Origin: CAIKZZ01 sp035604595
Lineage (GTDB): Bacteria; Pseudomonadota; Gammaproteobacteria; Steroidobacterales; Steroidobacteraceae
Length of the DNA stretch: 64,000 bases
NCBI GenBank assembly: GCA_035604595.1
Contig: DATNIE010000007.1
Coordinates: 23,086 to 87,085, forward strand
Reading direction: 5' to 3'
This document shows, in pieces, positions 1-8,650 of the stretch. Under the pieces are notes generated by a model. It saw only the letters and a program-made list of their open reading frames with translations. It did not search any database and was not told the origin of the DNA. The position numbers were made by a program, and so were the translations under genes. How positions within the stretch are numbered: the first letter of the stretch is position 1; each line of letters begins with the position of its first letter.

Positions 1-293
1 TCGCCTACACGATCACCATCAAGAACGAGGGCGAGGTGCCGGCCCGGCTGCTGACCCGCCACTGGATCATCACCGACGCGAACGGCAAGGTGCAGGAGGT
101 GCGGGGCGAGGGGGTCGTCGGCGAGCAGCCGCACCTGAAACCCGGCCAGGGGTTCCGCTACTCGAGCGGCGCCGTGCTCGAGACTCCGGTCGGCGCGATG
201 CAGGGCAGCTACCAGATGCTGGCCGACGACGGCGCGCGCTTCGACGCACCGGTCGCGCCGTTCTCGCTCGCCATGCCGGGTGTGGTGCACTGA
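1..293 (+). CDS. apaG: ApaG domain protein, 5' end outside window
   Basis: This is the C-terminal part of ApaG, a small single-domain beta-sandwich protein of the ApaG/DUF525 family, historically linked to Co2+/Mg2+ resistance; its exact role is uncertain. The reading frame is open from base 3. The visible stretch has the family pattern LLTRHWIITDANG, followed by VQEVRGEGVVGEQP and then F(R)YSSGAVLETPVGAMQGSY. About 30 N-terminal residues are missing because the window starts inside the gene. The stop is 7 nt before the apaH start, so the two are probably co-transcribed, as in many gammaproteobacteria. Confidence 0.93.
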   Translation, partial: AYTITIKNEGEVPARLLTRHWIITDANGKVQEVRGEGVVGEQPHLKPGQGFRYSSGAVLETPVGAMQGSYQMLADDGARFDAPVAPFSLAMPGVVH

Positions 294-300
294 CACCCCG

Positions 301-1155
301 ATGGCTGTCTACGCGGTCGGCGACCTGCAGGGCTGCTACGACGAATTCCGGACACTCCTCGATACGCTGAATTTCGATCCCGGCCGCGACCGACTGTGGC
401 TCACCGGGGACCTGGTCAATCGCGGCCCCGGGTCGCTCGCGGCGTTGCGCTACGTCAAATCGCTCGGCCCGGCGGCGCTCGTCGTGCTCGGCAATCACGA
501 TCTGCACCTGCTCGCGGCCGCGCGCAACCCTGCGCACGGGCTCAAGCGCGGTGACACGCTGGACGAGGTGCTGGCGGCCCCGGACCGGGACGAGCTGCTC
601 GCCTGGCTCGCGGCCCGGCCGCTCGCGCACTGCGATCCGGCACTCGGCTGGTCGATGGTGCACGCCGGGCTGCCGCCGCAATGGGATATCCCGACCGCCC
701 TCGCCTGCGCACGCGAGGTCGAGACAGCGCTCGAAACCGGCGCCGGCGAGTTCTTCACCGCCATGTACGGCGACCAGCCTGACCTCTGGTCGCCGGCGCT
801 CGCCGGCCACGACCGGCTGCGGTTCACGGTCAACTGCCTGACGCGACTCAGGGTCTGCAGGGCTGACGGCCGGTTGCTGCTCAGCTACAAGGGCCCGGCA
901 GCAGGCGTCCCGCCGGGGGCCCTGCCGTGGTTCAAGGTTCCGGGGCGCCGCAGCGCCGGGGCGCGGGTCCTGTTCGGCCACTGGTCCGCGCTCGGGTACT
1001 ACGACGCCGATGGCGTCGTGTCGCTCGACACGGGCTGCGTGTGGGGCGGGACTCTCACGGCGCTGCGGCTCGACGCCGCGGCGGGACCCGTGCAGGTCGC
1101 CTGCCGGGGCGCGCTCAAGGTCGGCGCGCCCGAGGATTACCGCGGCGACTACTGA
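301..1155 (+). CDS. apaH: Symmetrical bis(5'-nucleosyl)-tetraphosphatase ApaH
   Basis: This enzyme hydrolyses diadenosine tetraphosphate (Ap4A) to two ADP in the cytoplasm. The protein has 284 residues, close to the usual 270-280. The metallophosphoesterase signatures are in order: GDLQGCYDEF near residue 7, then GDLVNRGPGS, then GNHDLHLLA. An LFGHWSALG motif and a DTGCVWGG motif close the active site, as in the ApaH family. The ATG at 301 is preferred to an upstream in-frame GTG at 280, because homologues begin MAVYAVGDLQG and the GTG would overlap apaG. Confidence 0.96.
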   Translation: MAVYAVGDLQGCYDEFRTLLDTLNFDPGRDRLWLTGDLVNRGPGSLAALRYVKSLGPAALVVLGNHDLHLLAAARNPAHGLKRGDTLDEVLAAPDRDELLAWLAARPLAHCDPALGWSMVHAGLPPQWDIPTALACAREVETALETGAGEFFTAMYGDQPDLWSPALAGHDRLRFTVNCLTRLRVCRADGRLLLSYKGPAAGVPPGALPWFKVPGRRSAGARVLFGHWSALGYYDADGVVSLDTGCVWGGTLTALRLDAAAGPVQVACRGALKVGAPEDYRGDY

Positions 1156-1174
1156 CTGATCGCCACCAAATTCG

Positions 1175-1720
1175 CTACGCCCGCGGCAGCGCCGTGAGCA
1201 CGCTGAACTTGAGGTCGATGTTGCCCAGCGTCTCCTGGTATGGGACGCACTTCATCCGGTTATCGACGTCCCGGGTCGTGAACATCGGCAAGATCTCCCG
1301 GATGAACTGGTCGACCAGCTCGCAGTCACTGAAGGTGAGCTCAGGCGGCGACCCGGTGTGCCACTCGACCGTCGTCCAGACACCAGCGCCGCGTCCCGGC
1401 GCGGCCGCCGGCGTAGAGGCCGGCGCCGGCGCAAGCGTGTAGAACGTCGTGCGTGCGGTCACGATCCGGGACGCGCTGCCCAACGGGTTCGTGCAGCTGG
1501 CTCTGACCTTCGCATCGGGACGTGCCCCGGCGAGCTTGAGGAGCTGCGTGAGCTTGTGCTCGAGGCCGTCGCACGAGTAATGCGAGGTGACCCCCGCATA
1601 GCCGAGCAGGTACTCGTGCTTCTGCCAGGTGCCCTCGACCGGCGCGTCGGCCGCTGCCGCTGCCGTCGTTGCGAGCGCGAGGACGAGCCCGCTCATGAGG
1701 TGCTGTGTCAGACGCGTCAT
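1175..1720 (-). CDS. Secreted protein of unknown function
   Basis: I do not recognise this 181-residue protein. It begins MTRLTQHLMSGLVLALATTAAAAADA, a clear Sec signal peptide with likely cleavage after AAA. The mature part carries four cysteines (YSCDG, ASCTN, SDCEL, MKCVP), which could form two disulfides in the periplasm. An alanine/proline-rich linker near residue 105 divides it into two halves. It is convergent with apaH and divergent from the kynurenine operon, with about 105 bp before haaO that could hold both promoters. The ATG at 1720 is chosen because everything upstream in frame lacks signal-peptide character. Confidence 0.7.
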   Translation of the reverse strand: MTRLTQHLMSGLVLALATTAAAAADAPVEGTWQKHEYLLGYAGVTSHYSCDGLEHKLTQLLKLAGARPDAKVRASCTNPLGSASRIVTARTTFYTLAPAPASTPAAAPGRGAGVWTTVEWHTGSPPELTFSDCELVDQFIREILPMFTTRDVDNRMKCVPYQETLGNIDLKFSVLTALPRA

Positions 1721-1825
1721 GGTGTAGCCTCCCGGAGTTGAAGACCAACCTGTGGTTGACTGCGCGCCGGACCCGGAGTTCCAGAGGTCCGGCAGCCGCT
1801 GTCTATTATAATGTGGGATCCGCTC

Positions 1826-2362
1826 ATGAACCTGTCCCCGACTCCGCCGTTCAGCCTGCAGCGCTTCATCGACGAGCATCGCGCCGCGCTGCGGCCACCG
1901 GTCGGCAACCGGCAGGTCTTTCCGGCCGGAGACTTCGTGATCATGGTCGTCGGAGGCCCTAACGCGCGGCGCGACTACCACGTTGACCCGGGCGCCGAAT
2001 TTTTTTACCAGCTCGAGGGCACGCTGACTCTCAAGACGATGGCGGACGGCCGACCGCTCGACTACGCGGTGCGCGCGGGCGAGGTGTTCTTGCTACCGCC
2101 GCTGGTCCCGCACTCGCCGCAGCGGCCGGCGGGATCGGTCGGCCTGGTCGTCGAACGCCGCCGCGCCGCGCACGAGCGCGACGGGTTCCAGTGGTACTGT
2201 GAGGCGTGCCACGCGCTCCTCTACGAGGAGTTCTTCGTGCTGACCGACATCGAGACGCAGTTCCCGGCGATTTTCGAGCGTTTCTACGCCGATCGCGGTC
2301 GGCGGACCTGCGCTCGCTGCGGCACCGTGCTCGAGCGGCCCGGCGCGAACGATCCGTCGTGA
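1826..2362 (+). CDS. haaO: 3-hydroxyanthranilate 3,4-dioxygenase
   Basis: This non-haem iron dioxygenase opens the ring of 3-hydroxyanthranilate to give 2-amino-3-carboxymuconate semialdehyde, the precursor of quinolinate. The 178-residue cupin has the expected catalytic Fe(II) ligands His52, Glu58 and His96. It also has the C-terminal rubredoxin-like iron site typical of bacterial enzymes: Cys125/Cys128 (YCEAC) and Cys162/Cys165 (TCARC). The ATG at 1826 matches homologues that start MxLSPPFSLQ; a slightly upstream ATG at 1811 is less likely. It is first in a four-gene operon and overlaps kynB by 4 nt (GTGA). Confidence 0.96.
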   Translation: MNLSPTPPFSLQRFIDEHRAALRPPVGNRQVFPAGDFVIMVVGGPNARRDYHVDPGAEFFYQLEGTLTLKTMADGRPLDYAVRAGEVFLLPPLVPHSPQRPAGSVGLVVERRRAAHERDGFQWYCEACHALLYEEFFVLTDIETQFPAIFERFYADRGRRTCARCGTVLERPGANDPS

Positions 2363-3183
2363 GCGAGGTGCTGCTGTCGCGCGGCGGTCGTCGCTACGTG
2401 GCGAATCTCTCGGACCCGCTGTCGATCGCCGTGCCGCTCGATTTCGACGGCGTCCAGCCCAACCACTACGGCGCGCCCCGAGCGACCGCCCGGCCGCTCG
2501 AAGCCGGCTCGTTAGTCGGCGACGTGCGCGCCGGCGGCAGCGTCAACTGCGAGGCGCTCTCGCTGGTGCCGCACTGCAACGGCACGCACACGGAGTGTAT
2601 CGGTCATGTGACCACCGACCGGATCGCCGTCCACGAGGTGCTGCGGGGCGGCCTGCACATTGCGCGTCTGGTATCGGTGCGGGCGGAACCCGCGGCGGGG
2701 AGCCACGAGACCGCCGACCCGGACGCCGCGCGCGACGAGCCGGTGGTGACCGCCCGCGCGCTCGAGGCGGCCCTGAACGCTCTCCCGGGTTCGCCCGAGG
2801 CGCTGATCATCCGCACGCTGCCCAACGATGCCAGCAAGCTCGCGCGGCGCTACTCGGGAGCCGCGCCCGCGCCCTACCTGACGCCCGAGGCTGCGCAGTT
2901 GCTGGTCACACGCGACGTGCGCCACCTGGTCGTCGATCTGCCATCCGTCGACCGCGCGATCGACGGCGGCCGGCTGGTCGCGCACCGTACGTTCTGGGGA
3001 CTCGCGGCCGGCGCGCGCCGGGCCCACGACGCAAGCCGGCGCGATGCAACGATTACCGAGCTTGCGTGGATCGCCCCGACGGTGCGCGACGGCTGGTACA
3101 TGCTGGACTTGCAGTTGCCCGCCTTCATGAGCGATGCCGCCCCCAGCCGCCCGATCCTGTATCCGGTCCGCCCCCATGACTGA
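2359..3183 (+). CDS. kynB: Kynurenine formamidase-type cyclase family protein
   Basis: It is predicted to hydrolyse N-formylkynurenine to kynurenine. The 274-residue protein belongs to the metal-dependent cyclase/KynB superfamily. The metal-site motif reads HCNGTHTEC (His72, His77, Glu79), where classical KynB has HxGTHxD, so this is a variant subgroup. The start is GTG at 2359, overlapping the haaO stop, and the 3' end overlaps kynU by 8 nt, so translation is probably coupled. The function is inferred mainly from its place between haaO and kynU/kmo. A cyclase-like hydrolase with another amide substrate is possible. Confidence 0.8.
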   Translation: MSEVLLSRGGRRYVANLSDPLSIAVPLDFDGVQPNHYGAPRATARPLEAGSLVGDVRAGGSVNCEALSLVPHCNGTHTECIGHVTTDRIAVHEVLRGGLHIARLVSVRAEPAAGSHETADPDAARDEPVVTARALEAALNALPGSPEALIIRTLPNDASKLARRYSGAAPAPYLTPEAAQLLVTRDVRHLVVDLPSVDRAIDGGRLVAHRTFWGLAAGARRAHDASRRDATITELAWIAPTVRDGWYMLDLQLPAFMSDAAPSRPILYPVRPHD

Positions 3184-4459
3184 GCGGGTCGAGGTGTCGC
3201 GCGAGGCGCTCGCGCTCGATGCGGCCGACGCGCTGGCGCCCTTCCGGGCGCGGTTTCGCCTGCCGCTGGGCCCGGATGGCGAGCCGGCGATCTACCTGTG
3301 CGGCAACTCGCTCGGGCCGCTGCCGGTCGATGCCGAGGCCCGCATCCAGCAGCTGCTGAGTCAGTGGGCGACGCTCGCGGTGCGCGGGCACCACACCGGG
3401 CCAGAGCCATGGATGACCTATCACGAACAGTTTGCCGGCCCGCTCGCGCGGCTCGTCGGGGCATCGCCCGCCGAGGTCGTGGCGATGAACACGCTGACCG
3501 TGAACCTGCACCTGATGCTGGTCAGCTTCTACCGCCCCACGTCCGATCGGCACCGGATCCTGATCGAGCGGTCCGCATTCCCGTCCGACCGCTATGCGAT
3601 CGTCGCGCAGCTCGCGTTCCACGGACGCACTGCCTCGGACTCGCTGGTCGAGATCGGGCCGCGGGCAGGCGAGGACCTGTTGCGCACCGAGGACATCGTC
3701 GGCGCGATCGAGCGCGAGCGTGCCTCGCTTGCACTCGTGCTGCTGCCGGCCGTTCAGTATCTGACCGGCCAGGTACTTGACGTCGCGGCCATCACACGCG
3801 CGGCGCGGCAGCACGCTGTGCGGGTCGGCTGGGATCTGGCGCACGCCGTCGGCAACGTGCCGCTCGCGCTCCATGACAGCGGTGCCGACTTCGCGGTGTG
3901 GTGCAACTACAAATACCTGTGCGGCGGGCCCGGGGCGATCGGCGCCGCTTTCGTTCACGAGCGCCATGCCAACGCGCCGGAGCTGCCGCGCTTCGCCGGC
4001 TGGTGGGGCCACGATGCCGCCACGCGCTTTGCGATGGGACCCGACTTTGTGCCGATGCGCGGAGCCGACGGCTGGCAGCTATCGAATCCGCCGGTGCTCG
4101 CGCTCGCCCCGCTCGCGGCGGCGCTGCGGCTGTTCGACGAGGCCGGTGTGCCGAGACTGCGGGCGAAGTCCCTCGCGCTGACCGGGCGCGCGCGCGAGCT
4201 GCTCGAGCGTCGCTGCGCTGGCCACCTCACGATCGTGACGCCGCGCGCCAGCGCCGAACACGGCGCCCAGCTCTCGCTGCGGCTCAAGGACGGCGCCGTG
4301 CGCGGCCGCCGCGTATTCGCCGCCCTGACGGCGGCCGGCGTAATCGGCGACTGGCGCGAGCCCGACATCATCCGCCTCGCTCCCGCACCGCTCTACAACT
4401 CCTTCGCCGAGGTCGACCTCGCGGTCAGCCGGCTCGCCAGGGAGCTCGGCGCCCCATGA
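3176..4459 (+). CDS. kynU: Kynureninase
   Basis: This PLP-dependent hydrolase cleaves kynurenine to anthranilate, or 3-hydroxykynurenine to 3-hydroxyanthranilate, releasing alanine. The 427-residue protein has the fold-type-I landmarks LCGNSLGPLP at 41-50, GWDLAHAVGN (Asp220, binds the PLP pyridine nitrogen) and NYKYLCGGPG with the Schiff-base Lys246. The ATG at 3176 lies inside the end of kynB, and the stop overlaps the kmo start (ATGA). With kmo present, 3-hydroxykynurenine is the probable physiological substrate. Confidence 0.96.
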   Translation: MTERVEVSREALALDAADALAPFRARFRLPLGPDGEPAIYLCGNSLGPLPVDAEARIQQLLSQWATLAVRGHHTGPEPWMTYHEQFAGPLARLVGASPAEVVAMNTLTVNLHLMLVSFYRPTSDRHRILIERSAFPSDRYAIVAQLAFHGRTASDSLVEIGPRAGEDLLRTEDIVGAIERERASLALVLLPAVQYLTGQVLDVAAITRAARQHAVRVGWDLAHAVGNVPLALHDSGADFAVWCNYKYLCGGPGAIGAAFVHERHANAPELPRFAGWWGHDAATRFAMGPDFVPMRGADGWQLSNPPVLALAPLAAALRLFDEAGVPRLRAKSLALTGRARELLERRCAGHLTIVTPRASAEHGAQLSLRLKDGAVRGRRVFAALTAAGVIGDWREPDIIRLAPAPLYNSFAEVDLAVSRLARELGAP

Positions 4460-5826
4460 CCGACGTCGTGACGATCCTCGGGGCCGGCTGCACCGGCCCG
4501 CTGCTCGCCGCGCTGCTCGCGCGGCGCGGCCTGCAGGTGCGGATCTACGAGCGGCGTGCCGACGCCCGCCGCGTGCCGCCGGCGGCCGGCCGCTCGATCA
4601 ACCTCGCACTCGCTGCACGCGGTCTTGCGGGCCTGGAGCGGGCCGGACTCATGGCTCAGGTGCGCCCGCTGCTCGTGCCGATGCGCGGCCGGATCGTGCA
4701 CGATTTCGGTGGCGGCGCGCGTTTTCTGCCCTACGGCCAGCGACCGCACGAATTGCTGTGGTCGGTGCCGCGCGCCGGACTCAACAAGGTGCTGACCGAC
4801 GCGGCCGCCGCGCACGGCGTCGAGTTTCATTTCGAGCACCTCGCGCGCGGTGCGGATTTCGCTGCCGGCACGATCGACGTCGAGAACCTGCGGTCCGGCC
4901 GACGGCTTCGGGTCCCGATGACGCCAGTGTTCGGCGCCGACGGGGCAGCGTCGGCGCTACGCGAGGCGATGGTCCGGTCCGGTCGCGCGACGGCCCGCGA
5001 AGAGCTGCTCGACCACCGTTACAAGGAGCTGACCGTTCCGGCGGGCCCGAACGGGTCGCACCTGCTCGAACTTGGCGCGCTGCACATCTGGCCGCGTGGC
5101 GGCTACATGCTGATTGCGCTGCCGAATGCCGACGGCACGTTCACGGCAACGCTGTTCCTCGCGGCCGAGGGCGGACCGGTGAGCTTCGCGACGCTGACGA
5201 CGGCCGCGGCCGTGCGCGAGCTGTTCGCGCGGGACTTCGCCGATGTCTTGCCGCTCGTGCCGGATCTCGCGGCGCAGTTCGCCGCGAACCCGGTCGGCCG
5301 GATGTCAACGATCTACGCGGCCCCGTGGCAGGTCGGTGCACAGGCGCTGCTGATCGGGGACGCGGCGCACGCGATCGTGCCGTTCCACGGCCAGGGGATG
5401 AACTGCGCGTTCGAGGATTGCCGCGCGCTGGACGACCTGATTGGGGCCGGCCTCGGCTGGTCGGACTGCTTCGCACGCTTCGATGCACTGCGGCGCGAAG
5501 ACACGGCTGCGATCGCCCGGATGGCGATCGAGAACTACGTCGAAATGCGCGATACGGTCCGTGACCCCCGGTTCGCGCTGCAAAAGCAGCTGTCGCTGGA
5601 ACTTGAGCGCCGCCAGCCGGACCGCTTCATCCCGCGCTATTCGATGGTGATGTTCCACGAGGAGATTGCCTACGCCGAGGCTGAGCGCCGCGGCGCGGTG
5701 CAAAGCGTGCTGCTCGATGAAGCGACCCGCGGCCGCACCGAGCTCGGCGACATCGATCTGCGGGCGCTCGAGGCGGCGGTCATCGAGCGGCTTCCGCCGG
5801 TCACGACGCCCGTCGTTCGAGCGTGA
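4456..5826 (+). CDS. kmo: Kynurenine 3-monooxygenase
   Basis: This FAD- and NADPH-dependent aromatic hydroxylase converts kynurenine to 3-hydroxykynurenine. The 456-residue protein starts with the Rossmann motif ILGAGCTGPLLAALLARRG. It carries the Kmo-typical GRSINLALAARG near residue 46 and the second FAD motif LIGDAAHAIVPFHGQGMNCAFEDC at about 298-321. The C-terminal helical region lacks an obvious membrane anchor, as in bacterial enzymes. It is the last gene of the haaO-kynB-kynU-kmo operon. No tryptophan 2,3-dioxygenase is seen in this window. Its 3' end overlaps the convergent folA by 26 bp. Confidence 0.96.
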   Translation: MTDVVTILGAGCTGPLLAALLARRGLQVRIYERRADARRVPPAAGRSINLALAARGLAGLERAGLMAQVRPLLVPMRGRIVHDFGGGARFLPYGQRPHELLWSVPRAGLNKVLTDAAAAHGVEFHFEHLARGADFAAGTIDVENLRSGRRLRVPMTPVFGADGAASALREAMVRSGRATAREELLDHRYKELTVPAGPNGSHLLELGALHIWPRGGYMLIALPNADGTFTATLFLAAEGGPVSFATLTTAAAVRELFARDFADVLPLVPDLAAQFAANPVGRMSTIYAAPWQVGAQALLIGDAAHAIVPFHGQGMNCAFEDCRALDDLIGAGLGWSDCFARFDALRREDTAAIARMAIENYVEMRDTVRDPRFALQKQLSLELERRQPDRFIPRYSMVMFHEEIAYAEAERRGAVQSVLLDEATRGRTELGDIDLRALEAAVIERLPPVTTPVVRA

Positions 5827-6319
5827 CGAACGCGTACGGGAAGGCGTGCCGCTCGTCGGCCGGATGCGGATCCCGCGAGCTTTCCCGCCAGTCCTCGCGC
5901 CGCCACCGCGGAAACCACACGTCGCCCTCGACGTGTGCGTCGATCTCGGTCAGATGCATCACTCGGGCGAGCGGCAGGCACAGCTCAAAGAGGTCCGCGC
6001 CGCCGATCACCATCAGCGCCTCGGCGGCACCGGCTGCGGCGGTGGCCTCGGCGAGCGAGCGGACCACCGTTGCGCCGGCCGGCTGGAACTGCGGATCGCG
6101 GGTCAGCACCAGATTCTGCCGCCCGGGCAGTGGCCGACCGATGCTGTCCCAGGTGCGCCGCCCCATCAGGATCGGCCGGCCGAGCGTCAGGCGCTTGAAG
6201 TGCTTGAGATCCTCCGGCAGGTGCCAGGGAAGTGTGTTGCCGCGCCCGATCACGCCGTTGCGGGCGGCCGCCACCACCAATTCGATCCGGGGGCTCGCGA
6301 GGCGTGTCTCGACTGGCAT
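5801..6319 (-). CDS. folA: Dihydrofolate reductase
   Basis: This enzyme reduces dihydrofolate to tetrahydrofolate with NADPH and serves the thyA and gcv reactions also encoded in the window. The 172-residue protein has IELVVAAARNGVIGRGN, then LPWHLPEDLKHFK with the substrate-binding acid at Asp37. GRRTWDSIGRPLPGRQN and VIGGADLFE (NADPH site) follow. The ATG at 6319 gives a normal-length N-terminus with about ten extra residues before the core strand. It is convergent with kmo. In E. coli folA directly follows apaH; here the kynurenine cluster separates them. Confidence 0.96.
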   Translation of the reverse strand: MPVETRLASPRIELVVAAARNGVIGRGNTLPWHLPEDLKHFKRLTLGRPILMGRRTWDSIGRPLPGRQNLVLTRDPQFQPAGATVVRSLAEATAAAGAAEALMVIGGADLFELCLPLARVMHLTEIDAHVEGDVWFPRWRREDWRESSRDPHPADERHAFPYAFVTLERRAS

Positions 6320-6633
6320 GCGGTGTACTGGCGGTGGACGGCTCGCCGCGGGGCTAGGGCGCGCCTCTTTATAGCGTGTCTGTGCCGGCGACGTCAGGCG
6401 CTCACCCGCCGCGGTCGCTGGCATGGCACCCCATGCGATCGCGGCCGGTCGGTCCGGGTCTGGCACTGCCGGGGCTCGGACGTCCCGCTCGCGGCCCCCC
6501 CCCGGCGCGCAGGGCATGCTCCGGCCTCTCCCCGGAGCGGCCGGCAGCCGCTGCCGGGTCCAGAACGCCGGCCGGCTGACTGCCGCGCGCTTGGCTGCCG
6601 CCCCGCTGCGAAATTCGCCTAGACTCAACTTCC
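6320..6633. other. Intergenic region between divergent folA and coaX
   Basis: These 314 bp presumably hold the divergent promoters of folA and coaX. The only landmark is a run of nine C residues at 6495-6503. I see no convincing coding sequence, repeat or RNA gene. Reading frames on both strands here are GC-driven and resemble no family. Confidence 0.45.
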
Positions 6634-7377
6634 ATGATCCTGCTGCTCGATGTCGGCAATACGCGCGTGAAGTGGGCGTGGCTCGAGTACCTCGAAATTG
6701 CGCCGGCCGGCGCCGTCGCTCACGACGCCACCCGCCGCAGCTGGCAGCGCGAGATCGAGGCCGACGGCCACCGACCGAGCCGGATTGTCGTGGCGAGCGT
6801 GGCAGGCCACGCCTTCGCTGCGGCGCTGACGCTGTGGTCGCGGGATCACTATCGGGTCGAACCGGAGTTCGTGACCGCGTGCGCCGAGCTGTGCGGCGTG
6901 CGCAACGCCTACGCGCGCCCGACGACGCTCGGCGTCGACCGCTGGCTCGCGCTGATCGCCGCCTGGCGCAGCGAGCGGCGAGCGACCGTGATCGTCAACA
7001 GCGGCACCGCGCTGGCCGTCGACACGCTCGACCGTGCCGGCCGGCACTGCGGCGGCCTGATCGTCCCGGGCGCCCAGATGATGCGCGAGGCGCGCGCGCG
7101 TTTTGACGGCAACGCCGAGTTACTGCCGGCCGCGACGCTGCCCGGTACGCCGGTCCCCGAGGCGCTGCCGGACTGCGTCCTGCTGATGCTCGCCTCGCTG
7201 GTCGACCGGTCGGTCGAGGAGCTTCGGGCGCAGGTCGGCGTCGCGCCCCGCGTGCTGCTCACCGGGGGCGATGCGAGCCTCGTCGAGCCATACCTGCGGC
7301 ACGGCGCCGAGCTCGTTCCGGACCTCGTGCTGACCGGCCTCGCAATTGTCGCCACCCGAGGAGCCGCCGATGGCTGA
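6634..7377 (+). CDS. coaX: Type III pantothenate kinase
   Basis: This ASKHA-fold kinase performs the first step of coenzyme A synthesis, phosphorylating pantothenate. The 247-residue protein shows the phosphate-1 motif LLLDVGNTRVKWAW at the N-terminus, TLGVDRWLALIAA near residue 97, and IVNSGTALAVDTLD followed by HCGGLIVPGAQMMREA. This is the Baf/CoaX family order. The stop overlaps the next gene by 8 nt, so it may lead the following operon, although its job is unrelated. It often pairs with birA, which is not in this window. Confidence 0.95.
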   Translation: MILLLDVGNTRVKWAWLEYLEIAPAGAVAHDATRRSWQREIEADGHRPSRIVVASVAGHAFAAALTLWSRDHYRVEPEFVTACAELCGVRNAYARPTTLGVDRWLALIAAWRSERRATVIVNSGTALAVDTLDRAGRHCGGLIVPGAQMMREARARFDGNAELLPAATLPGTPVPEALPDCVLLMLASLVDRSVEELRAQVGVAPRVLLTGGDASLVEPYLRHGAELVPDLVLTGLAIVATRGAADG

Positions 7378-8650
7378 TTCACTCACCGCCCTGATGGACC
7401 GGATCGACGCACGCGCCGACGAACTCGTCGCGCTGACGCAGGACCTCGTCCGGATTCCGACGGTCAATCCGCCCGGCGACGGGTACCGCGCCTGCGCCGA
7501 GTTCTTGGGCGATCGCCTCGGCCGGCGAGGATTTGCGGTCGAATACGTCCGCGGCGCCGGCTCGCCGGGCGACAGCGATCGCTACCCGCGGACCAATGTG
7601 ATCGCGCGGCGCGAGGGCCACCGTCCCGGCCGCTGCGTGCACTTCAACGGGCACATCGACGTCGTCGAGGCCGGGCGCGGCTGGAGCGCGGACCCGTTCA
7701 GCGCAGAGGTGCGTGACGGCCGTATCTATGGCCGCGGCACCTGCGACATGAAAGGCGGCCTCGCGGCGGCGATCATCGCCGTGGAGACGCTGGTCGAGTC
7801 GGGACTCCCGCTGCCGGGCGCGCTCGAGATCTCGGGCACGGTCGACGAGGAGTCGGGCGGCTATGGCGGGGTCGCCTACCTCGCGGAACGCGGCTGGTTC
7901 CGGCCGGGGCGCGTCGACCACGTGATCATCCCCGAGCCGCTCAATGTCGACCGGGTGTGCATCGGACACCGCGGCGTGTGGTGGGCGGAACTCGAGACCA
8001 AGGGGCGGATCGCGCACGGCTCGATGCCGTTCCTCGGAGAATCCGCGGTCCGGCACATGGGCGCGGTGCTCGAGCGCTTCGAGCACGAGCTCCTGCCGGC
8101 CCTCGCCGCACGCCGGACCGCCATGCCGGTCGTTCCGGCTGGCGCCCGCGAGTCCTCCTGCAACATCAACTCGATTCATGGCGGCCAGCCGGAAGAGCAC
8201 GCGGGGCTCCCCACCCCGTGCGTCGCCGACTCGTGCCGCATCGTGATCGACCGCCGCTTCCTGATCGAGGAGCCGCTGCCCGGCGTCAAGCAGGAGGTCC
8301 GCGCCATCCTCGAGCGCCTCGCGCAGAGCCGCAGCGGCTTTCGGTACGAGCTGCGCGACCTGTTCGAGGTCCTGCCGGCGATGGCCGATCCCGACGGGCC
8401 GGTGGTGCAGGCGACGCTGGCCGCGGTGCGGGAGGTCCTCGGCCGGGAGCCGGAGATCGTGTGCTCGCCCGGCACCTATGATCAGAAACACATCGAGCGG
8501 ATCGGCAAGCTCAAGGACTGCATCGCCTACGGACCCGGGATCCTCGACCTCGCGCATCAGCCCGATGAGTTCGTGGCGATCGAGGATTTGGTGGCCTCGG
8601 CCAAGGTCATGGCGCGCGCAGCCCATGCACTGCTGAACCGGGGCGCATGA
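7370..8650 (+). CDS. M20-family amidohydrolase (ArgE/DapE type)
   Basis: This is a zinc-dependent metallohydrolase that removes an acyl or aminoacyl group from an amide; the substrate is unknown. The 426-residue protein has the metal-site motifs HFNGHIDVV and YGRGTCDMKGG, with the catalytic acid and ligand in SGTVDEESGG near residue 165. A dimerisation (lid) domain occupies roughly residues 190-310. Sequence features point to the acetylornithine deacetylase/succinyl-diaminopimelate desuccinylase group, but no argE or dapE neighbours are present. The stop overlaps the next ABC gene (ATGA), implying a role in processing imported peptides or N-acyl compounds. Confidence 0.88.
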   Translation: MADSLTALMDRIDARADELVALTQDLVRIPTVNPPGDGYRACAEFLGDRLGRRGFAVEYVRGAGSPGDSDRYPRTNVIARREGHRPGRCVHFNGHIDVVEAGRGWSADPFSAEVRDGRIYGRGTCDMKGGLAAAIIAVETLVESGLPLPGALEISGTVDEESGGYGGVAYLAERGWFRPGRVDHVIIPEPLNVDRVCIGHRGVWWAELETKGRIAHGSMPFLGESAVRHMGAVLERFEHELLPALAARRTAMPVVPAGARESSCNINSIHGGQPEEHAGLPTPCVADSCRIVIDRRFLIEEPLPGVKQEVRAILERLAQSRSGFRYELRDLFEVLPAMADPDGPVVQATLAAVREVLGREPEIVCSPGTYDQKHIERIGKLKDCIAYGPGILDLAHQPDEFVAIEDLVASAKVMARAAHALLNRGA

